In this document: piece by piece, positions 44,683-54,993 of the stretch
How the letters are laid out: each line of letters begins with the position of its first letter
How positions within the stretch are numbered: the stretch's first letter is position 1
NCBI RefSeq assembly: GCF_014648475.1
Contig: NZ_BMRE01000004.1
Coordinates: 62,001 to 126,000 of the forward strand
DNA length: 64,000 nt
From: Lentzea flava
GTDB lineage: Bacteria > Actinomycetota > Actinomycetes > Mycobacteriales > Pseudonocardiaceae
Reading direction: 5' to 3'
Translations under genes and position numbers: made by a program
The notes under the pieces: generated by a model
What the model was told of the DNA's origin: nothing
Databases searched by the model: none
What the model saw: the letters and a program-made list of their open reading frames with translations, nothing else

Positions 44683-45855
44683 GTGAGCAAAGAAGTTCTG
44701 CTGGTGGCGGGAACGCGGCCAGAAGCGGTCAAGATCGCCCCCGTCGCGATCGCGTTGAGGGGGCACCCCGGCCTCCGTCCCACGATCGTCCACAGCGGAC
44801 AGCACTCCGGCATGGTCGAGCAGGCGCTCAGCGCGTTCGACCTGGTGCCCGACGTGCGGCTGGACGTGCCCAGGGTCAACGGAACCCAGGCCGAGCTGGT
44901 CTCCCGGTTGTTACCCGAGTTCGACGCCGTGCTCGCCGACCGCGACCCCGCGGTCACGCTCGTGCAGGGCGACACGACGACGACGCTGGCCGCGGCGCTC
45001 GCCTCCTTCTGGCGCGGAATCCCCGTCGCGCACCTCGAAGCCGGTCTGCGCACCGGCGACCTCTACGGCCCGTTCCCCGAGGAGGGGAACCGGCAGATGA
45101 TCTCCCGCATCACCTCGCTGCACCTCGCGCCGACCGACGACGCCGCCAACGCGCTGAACGCGGAATCCCTGCCGGACAGCCACATCGTCGTCACCGGCAA
45201 CACCGTCGTGGACGCCGTGCAGCGCGTCGCGGCTGCGGACCTCCCCGCGTCCAGCCCCGATCTCGTCGCCCTGGAGCGCACCCTGGACGCCACGGGTGGC
45301 CGGCTCATGCTCGTCACCGTGCACCGCCGCGAGTCGTGGGGCCGCCCGCTGATGCGCGTGCTGAACGCCGTGCGCTCCATCGCCGACCGTCACCCCGACG
45401 TGCACGTGCTGATCCCCGCGCACCCGAACCCCGGTGTGCGCGAGCAGGTCGTGTCGTTGCTGGGCGGCCACGAGCGCGTCGTCATCACCGACCCGCTGGA
45501 CTACCCGGACCTGGTGCGGGTGCTGCGCCGCGCGGCCCTCGTGCTGACCGATTCCGGTGGCATCCAGGAGGAAGCGCCCACGTTCGGCGTGCCGGTGCTG
45601 GTGCTGCGCGAGACCACCGAACGCATGCTCGCCGTCGACGCCGGGTGCGCCTGGCTCGTCGGCACGGACACCACCCGCATCCTCGCCGAAGCGGGATGGG
45701 TGCTCGGCTCCCGGCTGCGGCTTCCCCTGGGGCGCAACCCGTTCGGCGACGGGCGTGCCGCCGTGCGGGTGTGCGCCGCGCTGGAGAGGTTGGCGGGCCT
45801 GCCGACTGCTCTGCCGCGCCGGGAGCCGTTCGCCACGTTGGTGGGCGTGCGGTGA
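44683..45855 (+). CDS. wecB: UDP-N-acetylglucosamine 2-epimerase (WecB type)
   Basis: A 390-residue non-hydrolysing epimerase that makes UDP-ManNAc from UDP-GlcNAc. Motifs: LLVAGTRPEAVKIAPVA, VQGDTTTTLAAAL, HLEAGLRTGD, VTVHRRESWGRPL (UDP-binding) and LTDSGGIQEEAPTFGVPVLV. The GTG at 44683 follows GAGAGAGGAC. UDP-ManNAc feeds surface polysaccharide and teichoic-acid-like linkage units, fitting the neighbouring glycosyltransferase and surface-anchoring genes. Confidence 0.92.
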   Translation: MSKEVLLVAGTRPEAVKIAPVAIALRGHPGLRPTIVHSGQHSGMVEQALSAFDLVPDVRLDVPRVNGTQAELVSRLLPEFDAVLADRDPAVTLVQGDTTTTLAAALASFWRGIPVAHLEAGLRTGDLYGPFPEEGNRQMISRITSLHLAPTDDAANALNAESLPDSHIVVTGNTVVDAVQRVAAADLPASSPDLVALERTLDATGGRLMLVTVHRRESWGRPLMRVLNAVRSIADRHPDVHVLIPAHPNPGVREQVVSLLGGHERVVITDPLDYPDLVRVLRRAALVLTDSGGIQEEAPTFGVPVLVLRETTERMLAVDAGCAWLVGTDTTRILAEAGWVLGSRLRLPLGRNPFGDGRAAVRVCAALERLAGLPTALPRREPFATLVGVR

Positions 45856-46002
45856 ATTCTCGTTGCTGACAGTTCGCCTATCACTCAGTCGTGTACTTGC
45901 GAATTCACGAACGGGTGACATGGGGTGCCGAGCTGCTTTCAGAATCGCACAACACAACCATCATCGGGCGGGAAGAACAAAGCCAAGGGGAGAAGGCGAA
46001 CA

Positions 46003-46668
46003 GTGCACAAGAGTTTGATCGCAGGAGCCGTGATCGCCGTGGCCGTGGCGAGCGCGTCCCCCGCGTCCCCCGCGCTCGCGAGCAACCCGCCCGGTACCGC
46101 GTCCGCCGGATCCGCCGACTTCGCCAAGGCGGACCAGACGTTCAAGGTCGAGCCGCTCGCCGTGTGCGACGTGAACCCGGACCAGGCGGGCACCGTCACC
46201 GGATCCAGCCCCGCCGTGAGCAGGAGCGGGCTCAAGATCGGTGAGACGTCCTCGACGTGCACGACCGAGGTCGTGAACCAGGAGGAGTTCATCACCAGGA
46301 CGAAGTCGGTCGCCGTCGGCAGGGCGTTCGAGCTGTCCGCGCTCGTCGCCGCCAAGGGACCGCGACTCAAGATCGGCGAGTGGAAGATCACCTGCGAGGC
46401 CACGCAGGAGGGCACGTCCGCCGGCTGGGAGCTCAAGGGCATGTCCGGCTGGACCGGGCTGCCGCAGCAGATCCCGTCCGGCTACGTGTACGAGATCAAG
46501 TCGGCAGGCGGAGCCGTGCTCGCCAAGGCCAAGTTCACCGACACGGTGTTCCCGGTGCCGAACGACGGCAGCCTCAGCATGACGCTGCTGAAGATCACGT
46601 TCGAGCCGCCGTCCGGCCACACCGGAAGCATCACCGTCGGCACCACGGCCTGCACGCCAACGCCGTAA
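46003..46668 (+). CDS. Secreted protein related to the choice-of-anchor protein, no anchor
   Basis: A 221-residue exported protein with a signal peptide (KSLIAGAVIAVAVASASPAS to PALAS). The mature part has four Cys and a C-terminal stretch VPNDGSLSMTLLKITFEPPS, then GSITVGTTACTP, which echoes KNDDGSLTVNAIHIKLLQGK and IGTGDVIISSATC of the protein at 43647. It ends right there, without a sorting signal, so it should be released. The GTG at 46003 follows GGGGAGAAGG. It lies 147 bases after wecB and is closed by the repeated palindrome. Confidence 0.72.
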   Translation: MHKSLIAGAVIAVAVASASPASPALASNPPGTASAGSADFAKADQTFKVEPLAVCDVNPDQAGTVTGSSPAVSRSGLKIGETSSTCTTEVVNQEEFITRTKSVAVGRAFELSALVAAKGPRLKIGEWKITCEATQEGTSAGWELKGMSGWTGLPQQIPSGYVYEIKSAGGAVLAKAKFTDTVFPVPNDGSLSMTLLKITFEPPSGHTGSITVGTTACTPTP

Positions 46669-46674
46669 TACCTC

Positions 46675-46723
46675 GATGAACGGCGCATTTGTCCACCTCA
46701 GGTGAACAAATGCGCCGTTCATC
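46675..46723. terminator. Long palindrome between convergent genes; copy 2 of the dispersed repeat
   Basis: The left arm is the same as at 12246 (GATGAACGGCGCATTTGTCC...), and the right arm pairs with one mismatch around a short loop. It lies between the stops of the secreted protein gene and pncA, again a convergent pair, as expected for a bidirectional terminator derived from a repeat. Confidence 0.8.
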
Positions 46724-46726
46724 GTG

Positions 46727-47266
46727 TTAGGCCACGGTCACGCCGGCGGCGCGTAGTTCGGTGAGCGCCGCGTCGCGGGTCGTCGGAGCGACGGCTGCGG
46801 TGAGGTCGACGAGCACCGTGGTGCGGAAACCGTTGCGCTGGGCGTCCAGGGCCGTCGCGCGGACGCAGTGGTCGGTCGCGATGCCGACGACGTCCACCTC
46901 GGTCACGCCCTTGTCCGTGAGCCATCCCGCGAGGTCGTTCTCCGCCTCGAAACCCGAGTAGGCGGCGGCGAACCGGCCCTTCGAGAACACCTGCTCGACC
47001 GCCGACACGTCGAGCTCGGGGTGGAACGACGCACCGGGCGTCCCGGCGACGCAGTGCGCGGGCCACGTCGAGACGAAGTCCGGCGTCTCGGAGAAGTGCG
47101 TGCCCGGATCGACGTGGTAGTCGCGCGTCGCCACGACGTGGTCGTACGACGACGAGGCGATGTGCTGCGAGATGGCCGCCGCGACGGCCGCACCACCGGC
47201 GACGGCCAGCGAACCGCCCTCGCAGAAGTCGTTCTGCACGTCGACGACGATCAGCGCCTTGGTCAT
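46727..47266 (-). CDS. pncA: Nicotinamidase
   Basis: A 179-residue isochorismatase-fold enzyme converting nicotinamide to nicotinate. Triad: Asp in LIVVDVQNDF, Lys in VFSKGRF, Cys in GIATDHCVRATA; metal site in TRDYHVDPGTHF. The ATG overlaps the stop of pncB by 4 bases, so both NAD-salvage steps are made together. It is convergent with the secreted-protein gene across the palindrome. Confidence 0.94.
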   Translation of the reverse strand: MTKALIVVDVQNDFCEGGSLAVAGGAAVAAAISQHIASSSYDHVVATRDYHVDPGTHFSETPDFVSTWPAHCVAGTPGASFHPELDVSAVEQVFSKGRFAAAYSGFEAENDLAGWLTDKGVTEVDVVGIATDHCVRATALDAQRNGFRTTVLVDLTAAVAPTTRDAALTELRAAGVTVA

Positions 47267-48552
47267 CGGGACTCCTCCAGGTAGACCGTCGGGATCGCGG
47301 GCTCGCCGCGCGAGAGCTTGAGACCTTCCCACGGCACGCTCACCAGTGCCGCGCGCAGACGTTCGCGGCTCTGCTCCAGCGTGGGGACGTCGGGCGCGAT
47401 CTGTCCAGCGCGCATCAGCGGGATCTGCACGAGCCGGTCGCACGGGCCGAGCTCCGGTTGCGCCGAGGCCTGGAACACGACCTCCTCCAGCGCGGTGCCG
47501 GTGTCCTTGTGCCGCCGCAACGCCTTCTTCCAGCCGCCCCGCGACTGCTTGGACGTGCTGCGCTTCTCGACGTGCCTGCCGTCGACCTCGACGAGCTTGT
47601 AGACCATGCCCGCGGTCGGAGCGCCGGAACCGGTCACGACCGACGTGCCCACGCCGTAGGCGTCCACGGGCTCGGCGCGCAGGGCGGCGATCGAGTACTC
47701 GTCCAGGTCGCCGGAGACGACGATGCGGGTGTTGCGCGCGCCGAGCGCGTCGAGCTGGTCGCGCGCCTGCCTGGCCAGCACACCCAGATCGCCAGAGTCG
47801 ATCCGGATCGCGCCGAGGTCGGGACCCGCGACCGCGACGGCCGTCTTGATGCCCTCGGTGATGTCGTAGGTGTCGACCAGCAACGTCGTGCCGGCGCCCA
47901 GTGCCTCGATCTGGCTGCGGAACGCCTCTTCCTCGCTGTCGTGCAGCAATGTGAACGCGTGCGCGCACGTGCCCGCCGTCGGAATGCCGTGGCGGCGGCC
48001 CGCTTCGAGGTTCGACGTCGCGGTGAAGCCCGCCAGATAAGACGCGCGGGCACACGCGACGGCGGCCTCCTCGTGCGTGCGGCGCGACCCCATCTCGATC
48101 ATGCGGCGGCCGTTGGCGGCGGTGACCATGCGGGCAGCGGCGGACGCGATCGCGCTGTCGTGGTTGAGGATCGAGAGCACGAGCGTCTCCAGCACGACGC
48201 CCTCGGCGAACGACGCCCTGACCGTGAGCACCGGCGAACCCGGGAAGTACAGCTCGCCCTCGGGATAGCCGTCGATCTCACCGGAGAACCGGTAGTTCGC
48301 GAGCCATTCCAGCGTCGAGTCGTCGACCACGGCGTTGCGGCGCAGCTGGTCGATCTCCTCCTCACCGAAGCGGAAGTTCTCGATCGCGTCCAGCAGACGG
48401 TTCACCCCGGCGACCACGCCGTAGCGGCGGCCGTCCGGGAGCCTGCGGGCGAAGACCTCGAACACGCACGGACGGTCACCGGTCCCGTCACGCAGCGCGG
48501 CCGCGAGCATGGTGAGCTCGTAGTGGTCGGTCAGCAACGCCGTCGAGTTCAT
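47263..48552 (-). CDS. pncB: Nicotinate phosphoribosyltransferase
   Basis: A 429-residue enzyme forming nicotinate mononucleotide from nicotinate and PRPP, the step after PncA. Motifs: [18 protein letters not shown] at the N-terminus, [16 protein letters not shown] (active-site His) and [11 protein letters not shown] with [13 protein letters not shown] (phosphate binding). The ATG at 48552 is preferred to a TTG at 48561. It heads the pncB-pncA operon and is divergent from clpS. Confidence 0.94.
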   Translation of the reverse strand: MNSTALLTDHYELTMLAAALRDGTGDRPCVFEVFARRLPDGRRYGVVAGVNRLLDAIENFRFGEEEIDQLRRNAVVDDSTLEWLANYRFSGEIDGYPEGELYFPGSPVLTVRASFAEGVVLETLVLSILNHDSAIASAAARMVTAANGRRMIEMGSRRTHEEAAVACARASYLAGFTATSNLEAGRRHGIPTAGTCAHAFTLLHDSEEEAFRSQIEALGAGTTLLVDTYDITEGIKTAVAVAGPDLGAIRIDSGDLGVLARQARDQLDALGARNTRIVVSGDLDEYSIAALRAEPVDAYGVGTSVVTGSGAPTAGMVYKLVEVDGRHVEKRSTSKQSRGGWKKALRRHKDTGTALEEVVFQASAQPELGPCDRLVQIPLMRAGQIAPDVPTLEQSRERLRAALVSVPWEGLKLSRGEPAIPTVYLEESR

Positions 48553-48631
48553 GGTCGCCAACCCTAAGGTCGCAGGTGGTTTACCCGCACGCGGTCTCCG
48601 TCACTGCGGCGAACATGACACCATTGGCGGT

Positions 48632-48931
48632 ATGACCACGCCCGTCGAACAGGAACGGACGCAGCCAGAGGCCATCGGCGAGGAGATCGCCGCGGAGGAC
48701 CGGCCTTGGCAGACCGTGGTCTGGAACGACCCGGTCAACCTCATGTCGTACGTGACGTACGTCTTCCAGAAGCTGTTCGGGTTCAGCAGGGACAAGGCGA
48801 CCAAGCTGATGCTCGACGTGCACCACAAGGGCAAGGCGATCGTGACATCGGGCACCAAGGACAAGGTGGAGGCCGACGTGGCCAAGCTCCACGCGGCAGG
48901 GCTCTGGGCGACCATGCAGCGGGCCTCGTGA
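48632..48931 (+). CDS. clpS: ClpS adaptor
   Basis: A 99-residue adaptor that delivers N-degron substrates to ClpC/ClpP. The acidic flexible start ([20 protein letters not shown]) is followed by the ClpS core [20 protein letters not shown] and [21 protein letters not shown]. Actinobacterial clpS is normally followed by a DUF2017 gene, as here (4-base overlap). There is only a weak ribosome site before the ATG. Confidence 0.93.
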   Translation: MTTPVEQERTQPEAIGEEIAAEDRPWQTVVWNDPVNLMSYVTYVFQKLFGFSRDKATKLMLDVHHKGKAIVTSGTKDKVEADVAKLHAAGLWATMQRAS

Positions 48932-49485
48932 AGCGGTGGATCCGCGACGGTGACGTCGTGATCGGCAGGCTCGACCGCCAGGAGGCCGCGGTCGTGCGCG
49001 GTCTGGTGAGCCAGATCCAGGACATGCTGCTGGCCCGCGCCGAGGAGGCGCCGCAGGACGAGCTCGCGGAGCTCACCGGCATCAGAACCGGTCCGTCGGA
49101 AGCGCCCGACGATCCGATCCTGGGCAGGCTGCTGCCCGACTTCCACCGGCTGGACGACGACGCGCCGGACCCGGACGAGGTCAACTCGGCGGCGGCGTTG
49201 CGGTCGCTGCACGAGCCGGAGCTTCTGGACCACAAGACAGGTGCGGCCGAGATCGTGCTGCAGACCTGCTCGCCCGACGGCGGCGAGATCCGGCTCTCCC
49301 TCGGTGAGGCCGAGGCGTGGCTCGCGTCGCTGAACGACGTGCGCCTCGCGCTCGGCACCGCGCTGGACGTCACCGAGGACATGCCGGACGAGCTGCCGCC
49401 GGAGGACCCCAGATCGCCGCACCTCGGCGTCTACCACTGGCTGACCTGGGTGCAGGACACCCTGGTCGAGGCGATGATGCGGTGA
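48928..49485 (+). CDS. DUF2017 protein
   Basis: A 185-residue acidic, helical protein ([57 protein letters not shown]), matching the DUF2017 family that always follows clpS in actinobacteria. Probably a regulator or partner of ClpS/ClpP proteolysis; no activity known. The GTG overlaps the clpS stop and its own stop overlaps the next GTG. Confidence 0.88.
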   Translation: MKRWIRDGDVVIGRLDRQEAAVVRGLVSQIQDMLLARAEEAPQDELAELTGIRTGPSEAPDDPILGRLLPDFHRLDDDAPDPDEVNSAAALRSLHEPELLDHKTGAAEIVLQTCSPDGGEIRLSLGEAEAWLASLNDVRLALGTALDVTEDMPDELPPEDPRSPHLGVYHWLTWVQDTLVEAMMR

Positions 49486-50393
49486 TTCCCGGCGTTCTGG
49501 TCGGCCACCACCACCGGATCGAACCGGGCTGGGCCACCGGCACCACCGTGGTGCTGGTTCCCTCCGGTGCGGTCGGTGCCGTCGACGGACGCGGTGGCGC
49601 GCCAGGAACCCGCGAGACCGACCTGCTGGACCCGGCGAACCTGGTCCAGCAGGTGCACGCGATCTGCCTTTCAGGTGGTTCGGCGTACGGGCTCGCGGCC
49701 GCGGACGGCGTGATGCGCTGGCTGTCGGAACGCTCGATCGGCTTCCCCGTCGGCCCGCAGCCGCACCACGTCGTGCCGATCGTGCCGGGCGCGGTGATCT
49801 TCGACCTGCCGATGTCGGAGTGGGGCAACAGACCGGACTCGTCGTTCGGCTACGCGGCCTGCGAGGCGGCTTCCGCGGATTTCGCTCTCGGCTGCGTCGG
49901 CGCGGGCGCCGGCGCGCGGGTCGGTTCGTTGAAGGGCGGCGTCGGCTTCGCTTCGACTTCCGTCGGTGCGCACCGGATCGGCGCCCTGGCCGTGGTGAAC
50001 GCCGCCGGTGAAGTCGTGGACCGCGCGACGGGTCTGCCGTGGCTGCCGTCGCTCGGAACGTCATCGGTTGTGCTGCCCGAACGCAAACCCGAGGGCCTCA
50101 ACACCACGATCGGTGTGGTGGCTGTGGACGCGGTACTGTCCAAAGCGGAGTGTCAGCGGCTCGCGATGGCGGCGCAGGACGGTTTGGCGCGCGCGGTGCG
50201 GCCGGCCCATTCGATGTTCGACGGCGACACGGTGTTCGCGCTGGCCACGGGTGCCGTGCCGCTGCCGGAGCCGCGCCCGTTCGCGCTGGACGCCCTGTGC
50301 GCGGCCGCCGCCGAGATGTTCGCGGAGGCCGTGGTGTCCGGCGCGCGCGAGGCGACGAGTCTCAACGGCGTGCAGGCGTTCCGCGACCTCTGA
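49482..50393 (+). CDS. P1-family peptidase (DmpA/BapA-type Ntn hydrolase)
   Basis: A 303-residue self-processing aminopeptidase fold. Visible: VLVGHHHRIEPGWATGTTVV at the start, the SGGSAYGLAAADGVM segment, VGSLKGGVGFAS, and the GLNTTIGVVAVDA strand with the expected nucleophile region. Such enzymes cut themselves before a Ser or Thr and then act on N-terminal amino acids or beta-peptides. It is the last gene of clpS-DUF2017-peptidase, all joined by overlaps; a link to N-degron peptide turnover is plausible by context. Confidence 0.88.
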   Translation: MIPGVLVGHHHRIEPGWATGTTVVLVPSGAVGAVDGRGGAPGTRETDLLDPANLVQQVHAICLSGGSAYGLAAADGVMRWLSERSIGFPVGPQPHHVVPIVPGAVIFDLPMSEWGNRPDSSFGYAACEAASADFALGCVGAGAGARVGSLKGGVGFASTSVGAHRIGALAVVNAAGEVVDRATGLPWLPSLGTSSVVLPERKPEGLNTTIGVVAVDAVLSKAECQRLAMAAQDGLARAVRPAHSMFDGDTVFALATGAVPLPEPRPFALDALCAAAAEMFAEAVVSGAREATSLNGVQAFRDL

Positions 50394-50410
50394 ACGGGTA
50401 GCCGTCGGGT

Positions 50411-50662
50411 ATGACCGATGTGATTGATCAGGCCGCCGGTGTCGTGGCCGAACTCGTGCCGCCGCCCGTCCGTCGTCACCCGCTGCACGGGCGCAACACC
50501 GCGTTGCTGCGCGTGGCCATCGGTGCCACCACCGCGGCGACGGTGGTGGAAGTCGCCGAATGGGCGTCGCTCTCCGAGCAGGAACGGCGTGGCGGCGTGT
50601 TCCGGCTCGGCGCCCTCGCCGCCGCCACGTGGTGCCTGGTCAAAGCGCTGCGGTGCCGCTGA
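50411..50662 (+). CDS. Small hypothetical protein
   Basis: An 83-residue basic protein (VAELVPPPVRRHPLHGRNTA; VAIGATTAATVVEVAEWASL; LAAATWCLVKALRCR). There may be one or two weak membrane helices. I recognise no family. It lies 17 bases after the P1 peptidase gene and ends one base before the convergent ArsR stop. Confidence 0.6.
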   Translation: MTDVIDQAAGVVAELVPPPVRRHPLHGRNTALLRVAIGATTAATVVEVAEWASLSEQERRGGVFRLGALAAATWCLVKALRCR

Positions 50663-50956
50663 TCACCCGAGCTGCCGGAAGTGGTCGAGCCACGCGTCGA
50701 TCTCCCGCAGCGGGCCGGGCACGACGGCGTAGACCCGGCGGTTGCCCTCGGGCCTGACCTGGACGAACCCGTTCGAGCGCAGCACTTTCAGGTGCTGCGA
50801 GACCGCGGACTGGGTGATGCCGAACTCGGCCTGCACCGTCGCGCCGACGTCCCCCGCCGCCCGCTCACCAGCGGCGAGGAGCTCCAGGATCCGCCGGCGC
50901 ACCGGGTCTCCGAGGACGTCGAACGCGTGCACGGCAGCCACTGTAGTAGCCGCCAC
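50663..50956 (-). CDS. ArsR-family transcriptional regulator
   Basis: A 97-residue winged helix (FDVLGDPVRRRILELLAAGE; GITQSAVSQHLKVLRSNGFV; EGNRRVYAVVPGPLREIDAW). No metal-binding Cys is present, so it belongs to the non-metal ArsR branch that often controls small-molecule enzymes. The start may be the GTG at 50956, inside the operator-like dyad, or a GTG five codons on. It is a single gene, divergent from mec. Confidence 0.88.
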   Translation of the reverse strand: MAATTVAAVHAFDVLGDPVRRRILELLAAGERAAGDVGATVQAEFGITQSAVSQHLKVLRSNGFVQVRPEGNRRVYAVVPGPLREIDAWLDHFRQLG

Positions 50957-50969
50957 TAATATTAGGCGG
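50950..50969. promoter_or_regulatory. Dyad covering the ArsR promoter and start
   Basis: CCGCC (50950-50954) and GGCGG (50965-50969) flank ten bases with the palindrome TAATATTA (50957-50964), which also looks like a -10 box for the ArsR gene. Autorepression and a leaderless message are likely. Confidence 0.5.
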
Positions 50970-51042
50970 AGCTAAAACAAGCAGGTTGTCACGGTTATCT
51001 CGCATACCGAGACAACTCTCGCCAGCCCGTAGGATTGATGAC

Positions 51043-51453
51043 GTGCTGGTGATTCGCCGTGACCTGGTGGACGCGATGGTGGCCCACGCGCGCCGCGACC
51101 ACCCCGACGAGGCGTGCGGGGTGATCGCCGGTCCGTACGGGTCTGATCGCCCTGAACGCTTCATCGAGATGGAGAACGCAGAGAGGTCGCCCACTTTCTA
51201 CCGGTTCGACGCCGCGGAACAGCTCAAGGTGTGGCGCGAGATGGACGCCAACGACGAGGTGCCGGTGGTCATCTACCACTCGCACACCGCCACGGAGGCG
51301 TACCCGTCCCGCACCGACATCTCGTTCGCGGGCGAGCCGGACGCCCACTACGTGCTGGTCTCCACGCGTGACCCGATCGAGCACGAGCTGCGGTCGTACC
51401 GCATCGTCGACGGTGTCGTGACCGAGGAACCGGTCAAGATCATCGAATCCTGA
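51043..51453 (+). CDS. mec: CysO-cysteine peptidase Mec (JAMM/M67)
   Basis: A 136-residue zinc peptidase. The JAMM motif is VVIYHSHTATEAYPSRTDIS with the partner Glu in PDEACGV. It releases cysteine from the CysO C-terminus. The GTG at 51043 follows AGGA. It is first in mec-cysO-cysM, the same gene order known from mycobacteria. Confidence 0.93.
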   Translation: MLVIRRDLVDAMVAHARRDHPDEACGVIAGPYGSDRPERFIEMENAERSPTFYRFDAAEQLKVWREMDANDEVPVVIYHSHTATEAYPSRTDISFAGEPDAHYVLVSTRDPIEHELRSYRIVDGVVTEEPVKIIES

Positions 51454-51483
51454 GATACACCCGTTTCCCGGAGGTACATCACC

Positions 51484-52714
<1,231 letters not shown>

Positions 52715-52726
52715 ACCGCTGCCGGG

Positions 52727-53587
52727 CTAGCCGTTGAAGGCGACGCCCGGCAGTCCGGCACCCACTCCCGGCAGCACGAGCACGGAACCGTTGAGCTGCC
52801 GATCCATCAACGCCTGATCGGGCAACCCGACGCGCGCCGACGTGACGTAGAGGTCCGTGAAGTCCGCACCGCCGAAGCAGCACGCCGTCGGCTGGTCGAC
52901 CGGCAGCTCGATCTCCCGGTCCAGCTCACCGGCAGGTGTGTAGCGGCGCACCGCGTGGCCGCCCCACAACGCGACCCACACGCACCCGTCGGCGTCGACG
53001 CACAACCCGTCCGGCGACCCGTCGGTGTGGCCGACGTGGGTGAGCGGACGGCGGTTCGAGACGGTCCCGGCCGCGTTGTCGAAGTCGAACACGTCGATGC
53101 GGCGGGTCGGGGTGTCGATGTAGTACATCAGCGTGCCGTCGGGGCTCCAGCCCACGCCGTTGCTGGTGTTCACGTTGTTCACCATGACCTTCGCGGCGCC
53201 ATCGCCGGAGATCCTGGCGAGCCAGCCCTCGTCGGCGGCCTGGTCGTAGCGCATCGTGCCGGCCCACAGCCGGCCCGACGGGTCGACGCCCGCGTCGTTG
53301 CCGCGCACGCCCTCGCGGGCCCAGTAGACGAGCCAGGACTTGGTGCCGTCGCGGTCGATCAGCGCGATGCCGTCGCGCAGGTTGCAGACGATGCCGCCCT
53401 GGGCGCGCGGTTTCGCGGCGCCGACGTGCTGGGGCACCACGAGCACGGCGTCGTCGTCACGCGCGGGGGCGTAGCGGTGGACCTCGCAGGCCAGGATGTC
53501 CACCCACAGCAACGTGGAACTGCTGTGGTCCCACGTCGGCCCCTCGCCGAGCTGGGCCGATGCGCGTACCGCGATTTCGATCGACAC
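52727..53587 (-). CDS. SMP-30/gluconolactonase-family protein
   Basis: A 286-residue six-bladed propeller. Metal-site residues are visible in ASAQLGEGPTWDHSSSTLLW (Glu), VRGNDAGVDPSGRLWAGTM (Asn), VNTSNGVGWSPDGTLMYYID (Asn) and DGSPDGLCVDADGCVWVALW (Asp). It hydrolyses sugar lactones such as gluconolactone. It is convergent with cysM and divergent from the rhomboid gene; no sugar operon adjoins it. Confidence 0.9.
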   Translation of the reverse strand: MSIEIAVRASAQLGEGPTWDHSSSTLLWVDILACEVHRYAPARDDDAVLVVPQHVGAAKPRAQGGIVCNLRDGIALIDRDGTKSWLVYWAREGVRGNDAGVDPSGRLWAGTMRYDQAADEGWLARISGDGAAKVMVNNVNTSNGVGWSPDGTLMYYIDTPTRRIDVFDFDNAAGTVSNRRPLTHVGHTDGSPDGLCVDADGCVWVALWGGHAVRRYTPAGELDREIELPVDQPTACCFGGADFTDLYVTSARVGLPDQALMDRQLNGSVLVLPGVGAGLPGVAFNG

Positions 53588-53598
53588 CTGATCAGCTT

Positions 53599-54231
53599 AT
53601 GGGCACGTACCCTGGAGACGTGGACCGCACCGCTCTTGCGAAACGGGTCATCCCGCCGCACCCCGTGCTGTCGTTGCTCGTGGTGGCCGGGTTCGTCGGC
53701 CTGCTCTACGTCGTCGAGGCGTTCGACGTGGCGACCGGCGGCTCGCTCGAGGGCGACGGCGTGCGGCCGCGCGACTTCAGCGAGTGGGACAACCTGCTGT
53801 GGATGCCGCTGATCCACGGCGACTGGAGCCACCTCACCGGCAACGCGGTTCCGTTGCTGCTGCTCGGATTCCTCGCCACCTCGGGCGGGTTGAAGCAGTT
53901 CTTCCAGATCACCGCGGTCATCTGGTTGACGAGTGCGCTCGGCGTGTGGGTGTTCGGCAGCCCCGGCAGCCACATCGGCGCGTCCGGGCTGGTGTTCGGG
54001 TTCCTGGCGTTCCTGCTGGTGCGCGGGCTCTTCGCGCGGTCGTGGCTGCAACTGCTGATCGCGGTCGGGGTGTTCGCGTTGTACGGCGCCGCGTTGTGGG
54101 GCGTGCTGCCCGGCCAGCCCGGTGTGTCGTGGGAAGGCCACCTGTTCGGCGCAATCGGTGGTGTTCTGGCCGCGTGGGGTGTCGCTCGTGACACCCGCCG
54201 CAGTACAACACCAGCTACATTCACGGCGTGA
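53599..54231 (+). CDS. Rhomboid-family intramembrane protease
   Basis: A 210-residue protein with six helices. The catalytic Ser lies in [14 protein letters not shown] (GxSG) and the His in [12 protein letters not shown]; the first-loop motif is [14 protein letters not shown]. It cuts single-pass membrane proteins within the membrane. Starts at 53599 (ATG) or 53620 (GTG) are both possible, neither with ideal spacing. Its stop overlaps murI by 4 bases. Confidence 0.9.
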   Translation: MGTYPGDVDRTALAKRVIPPHPVLSLLVVAGFVGLLYVVEAFDVATGGSLEGDGVRPRDFSEWDNLLWMPLIHGDWSHLTGNAVPLLLLGFLATSGGLKQFFQITAVIWLTSALGVWVFGSPGSHIGASGLVFGFLAFLLVRGLFARSWLQLLIAVGVFALYGAALWGVLPGQPGVSWEGHLFGAIGGVLAAWGVARDTRRSTTPATFTA

Positions 54232-54992
54232 CGATCGGGATCATGGACTCGGGCGTCGGCGGCCTGACGGTCGCCCGAGCGATCATGGACCAGCTGCCCG
54301 GCGAGTCGATCCACTACATCGGCGACACGGCCCACGGTCCGTACGGGCCGCTTCCCATCGCGCAGGCGCGCAAGCACGCGCTGGAGGTCTGCGACCGGCT
54401 GGTCGACGAGGGCGCGAAGATGCTCGTGATCGCGTGCAACACCGCGTCCGCCGCGTGCTTCCGCGACGCCCGTGAGCGCTACGACGTGCCGGTGGTCGAG
54501 GTGATCCTGCCTGCGGTGCGGCGCGCGGTGATGACGACGCGCAACAACCGGATCGGCGTGATCGCCACGGTCGGCACGATCAACTCGCACGCCTACCAGG
54601 ACGCGTTCCAGGCGGCGCGCGACGTCACCGTGACGGCCGCGGCGTGTCCCCGGTTCGTCGACTTCGTCGAGCGCGGCATCACGTCCGGGCGGCAGGTGCT
54701 CGGGCTGGCGCAGGCCTACCTGGAACCGTTGCAGCGCGCCGAGGTCGACACGGTGGTCCTGGGCTGCACGCACTACCCGTTGCTGACCGGCGTGATCCAG
54801 ATCGTCATGGGCGACGCCGTGACGCTGGTGTCGAGCGCGGAGGAGACCGTGAAGGACGTCGTGCGGCTGCTGACCGAGCGCGACGACTTCGCCTCGGAAC
54901 CGGCGGTGCACCGCGTGACGTGCACGGGCCCGCCCGAGCGGTTCGCGAAGCTCGCCGCCCGCTTCCTGCCCACCTTCGAACACTGGGGCTGA
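54228..54992 (+). CDS. murI: Glutamate racemase
   Basis: A 254-residue enzyme making D-glutamate for peptidoglycan. The two catalytic Cys are in [11 protein letters not shown] and [10 protein letters not shown]; the N-terminal [17 protein letters not shown] holds the Asp-Ser pair. It is coupled to the rhomboid gene before and lies one base from the MBL gene after, an order common in actinobacteria (rhomboid-murI-MBL-rph-rdgB). Confidence 0.96.
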   Translation: MTIGIMDSGVGGLTVARAIMDQLPGESIHYIGDTAHGPYGPLPIAQARKHALEVCDRLVDEGAKMLVIACNTASAACFRDARERYDVPVVEVILPAVRRAVMTTRNNRIGVIATVGTINSHAYQDAFQAARDVTVTAAACPRFVDFVERGITSGRQVLGLAQAYLEPLQRAEVDTVVLGCTHYPLLTGVIQIVMGDAVTLVSSAEETVKDVVRLLTERDDFASEPAVHRVTCTGPPERFAKLAARFLPTFEHWG

Positions 54993-54993
54993 C

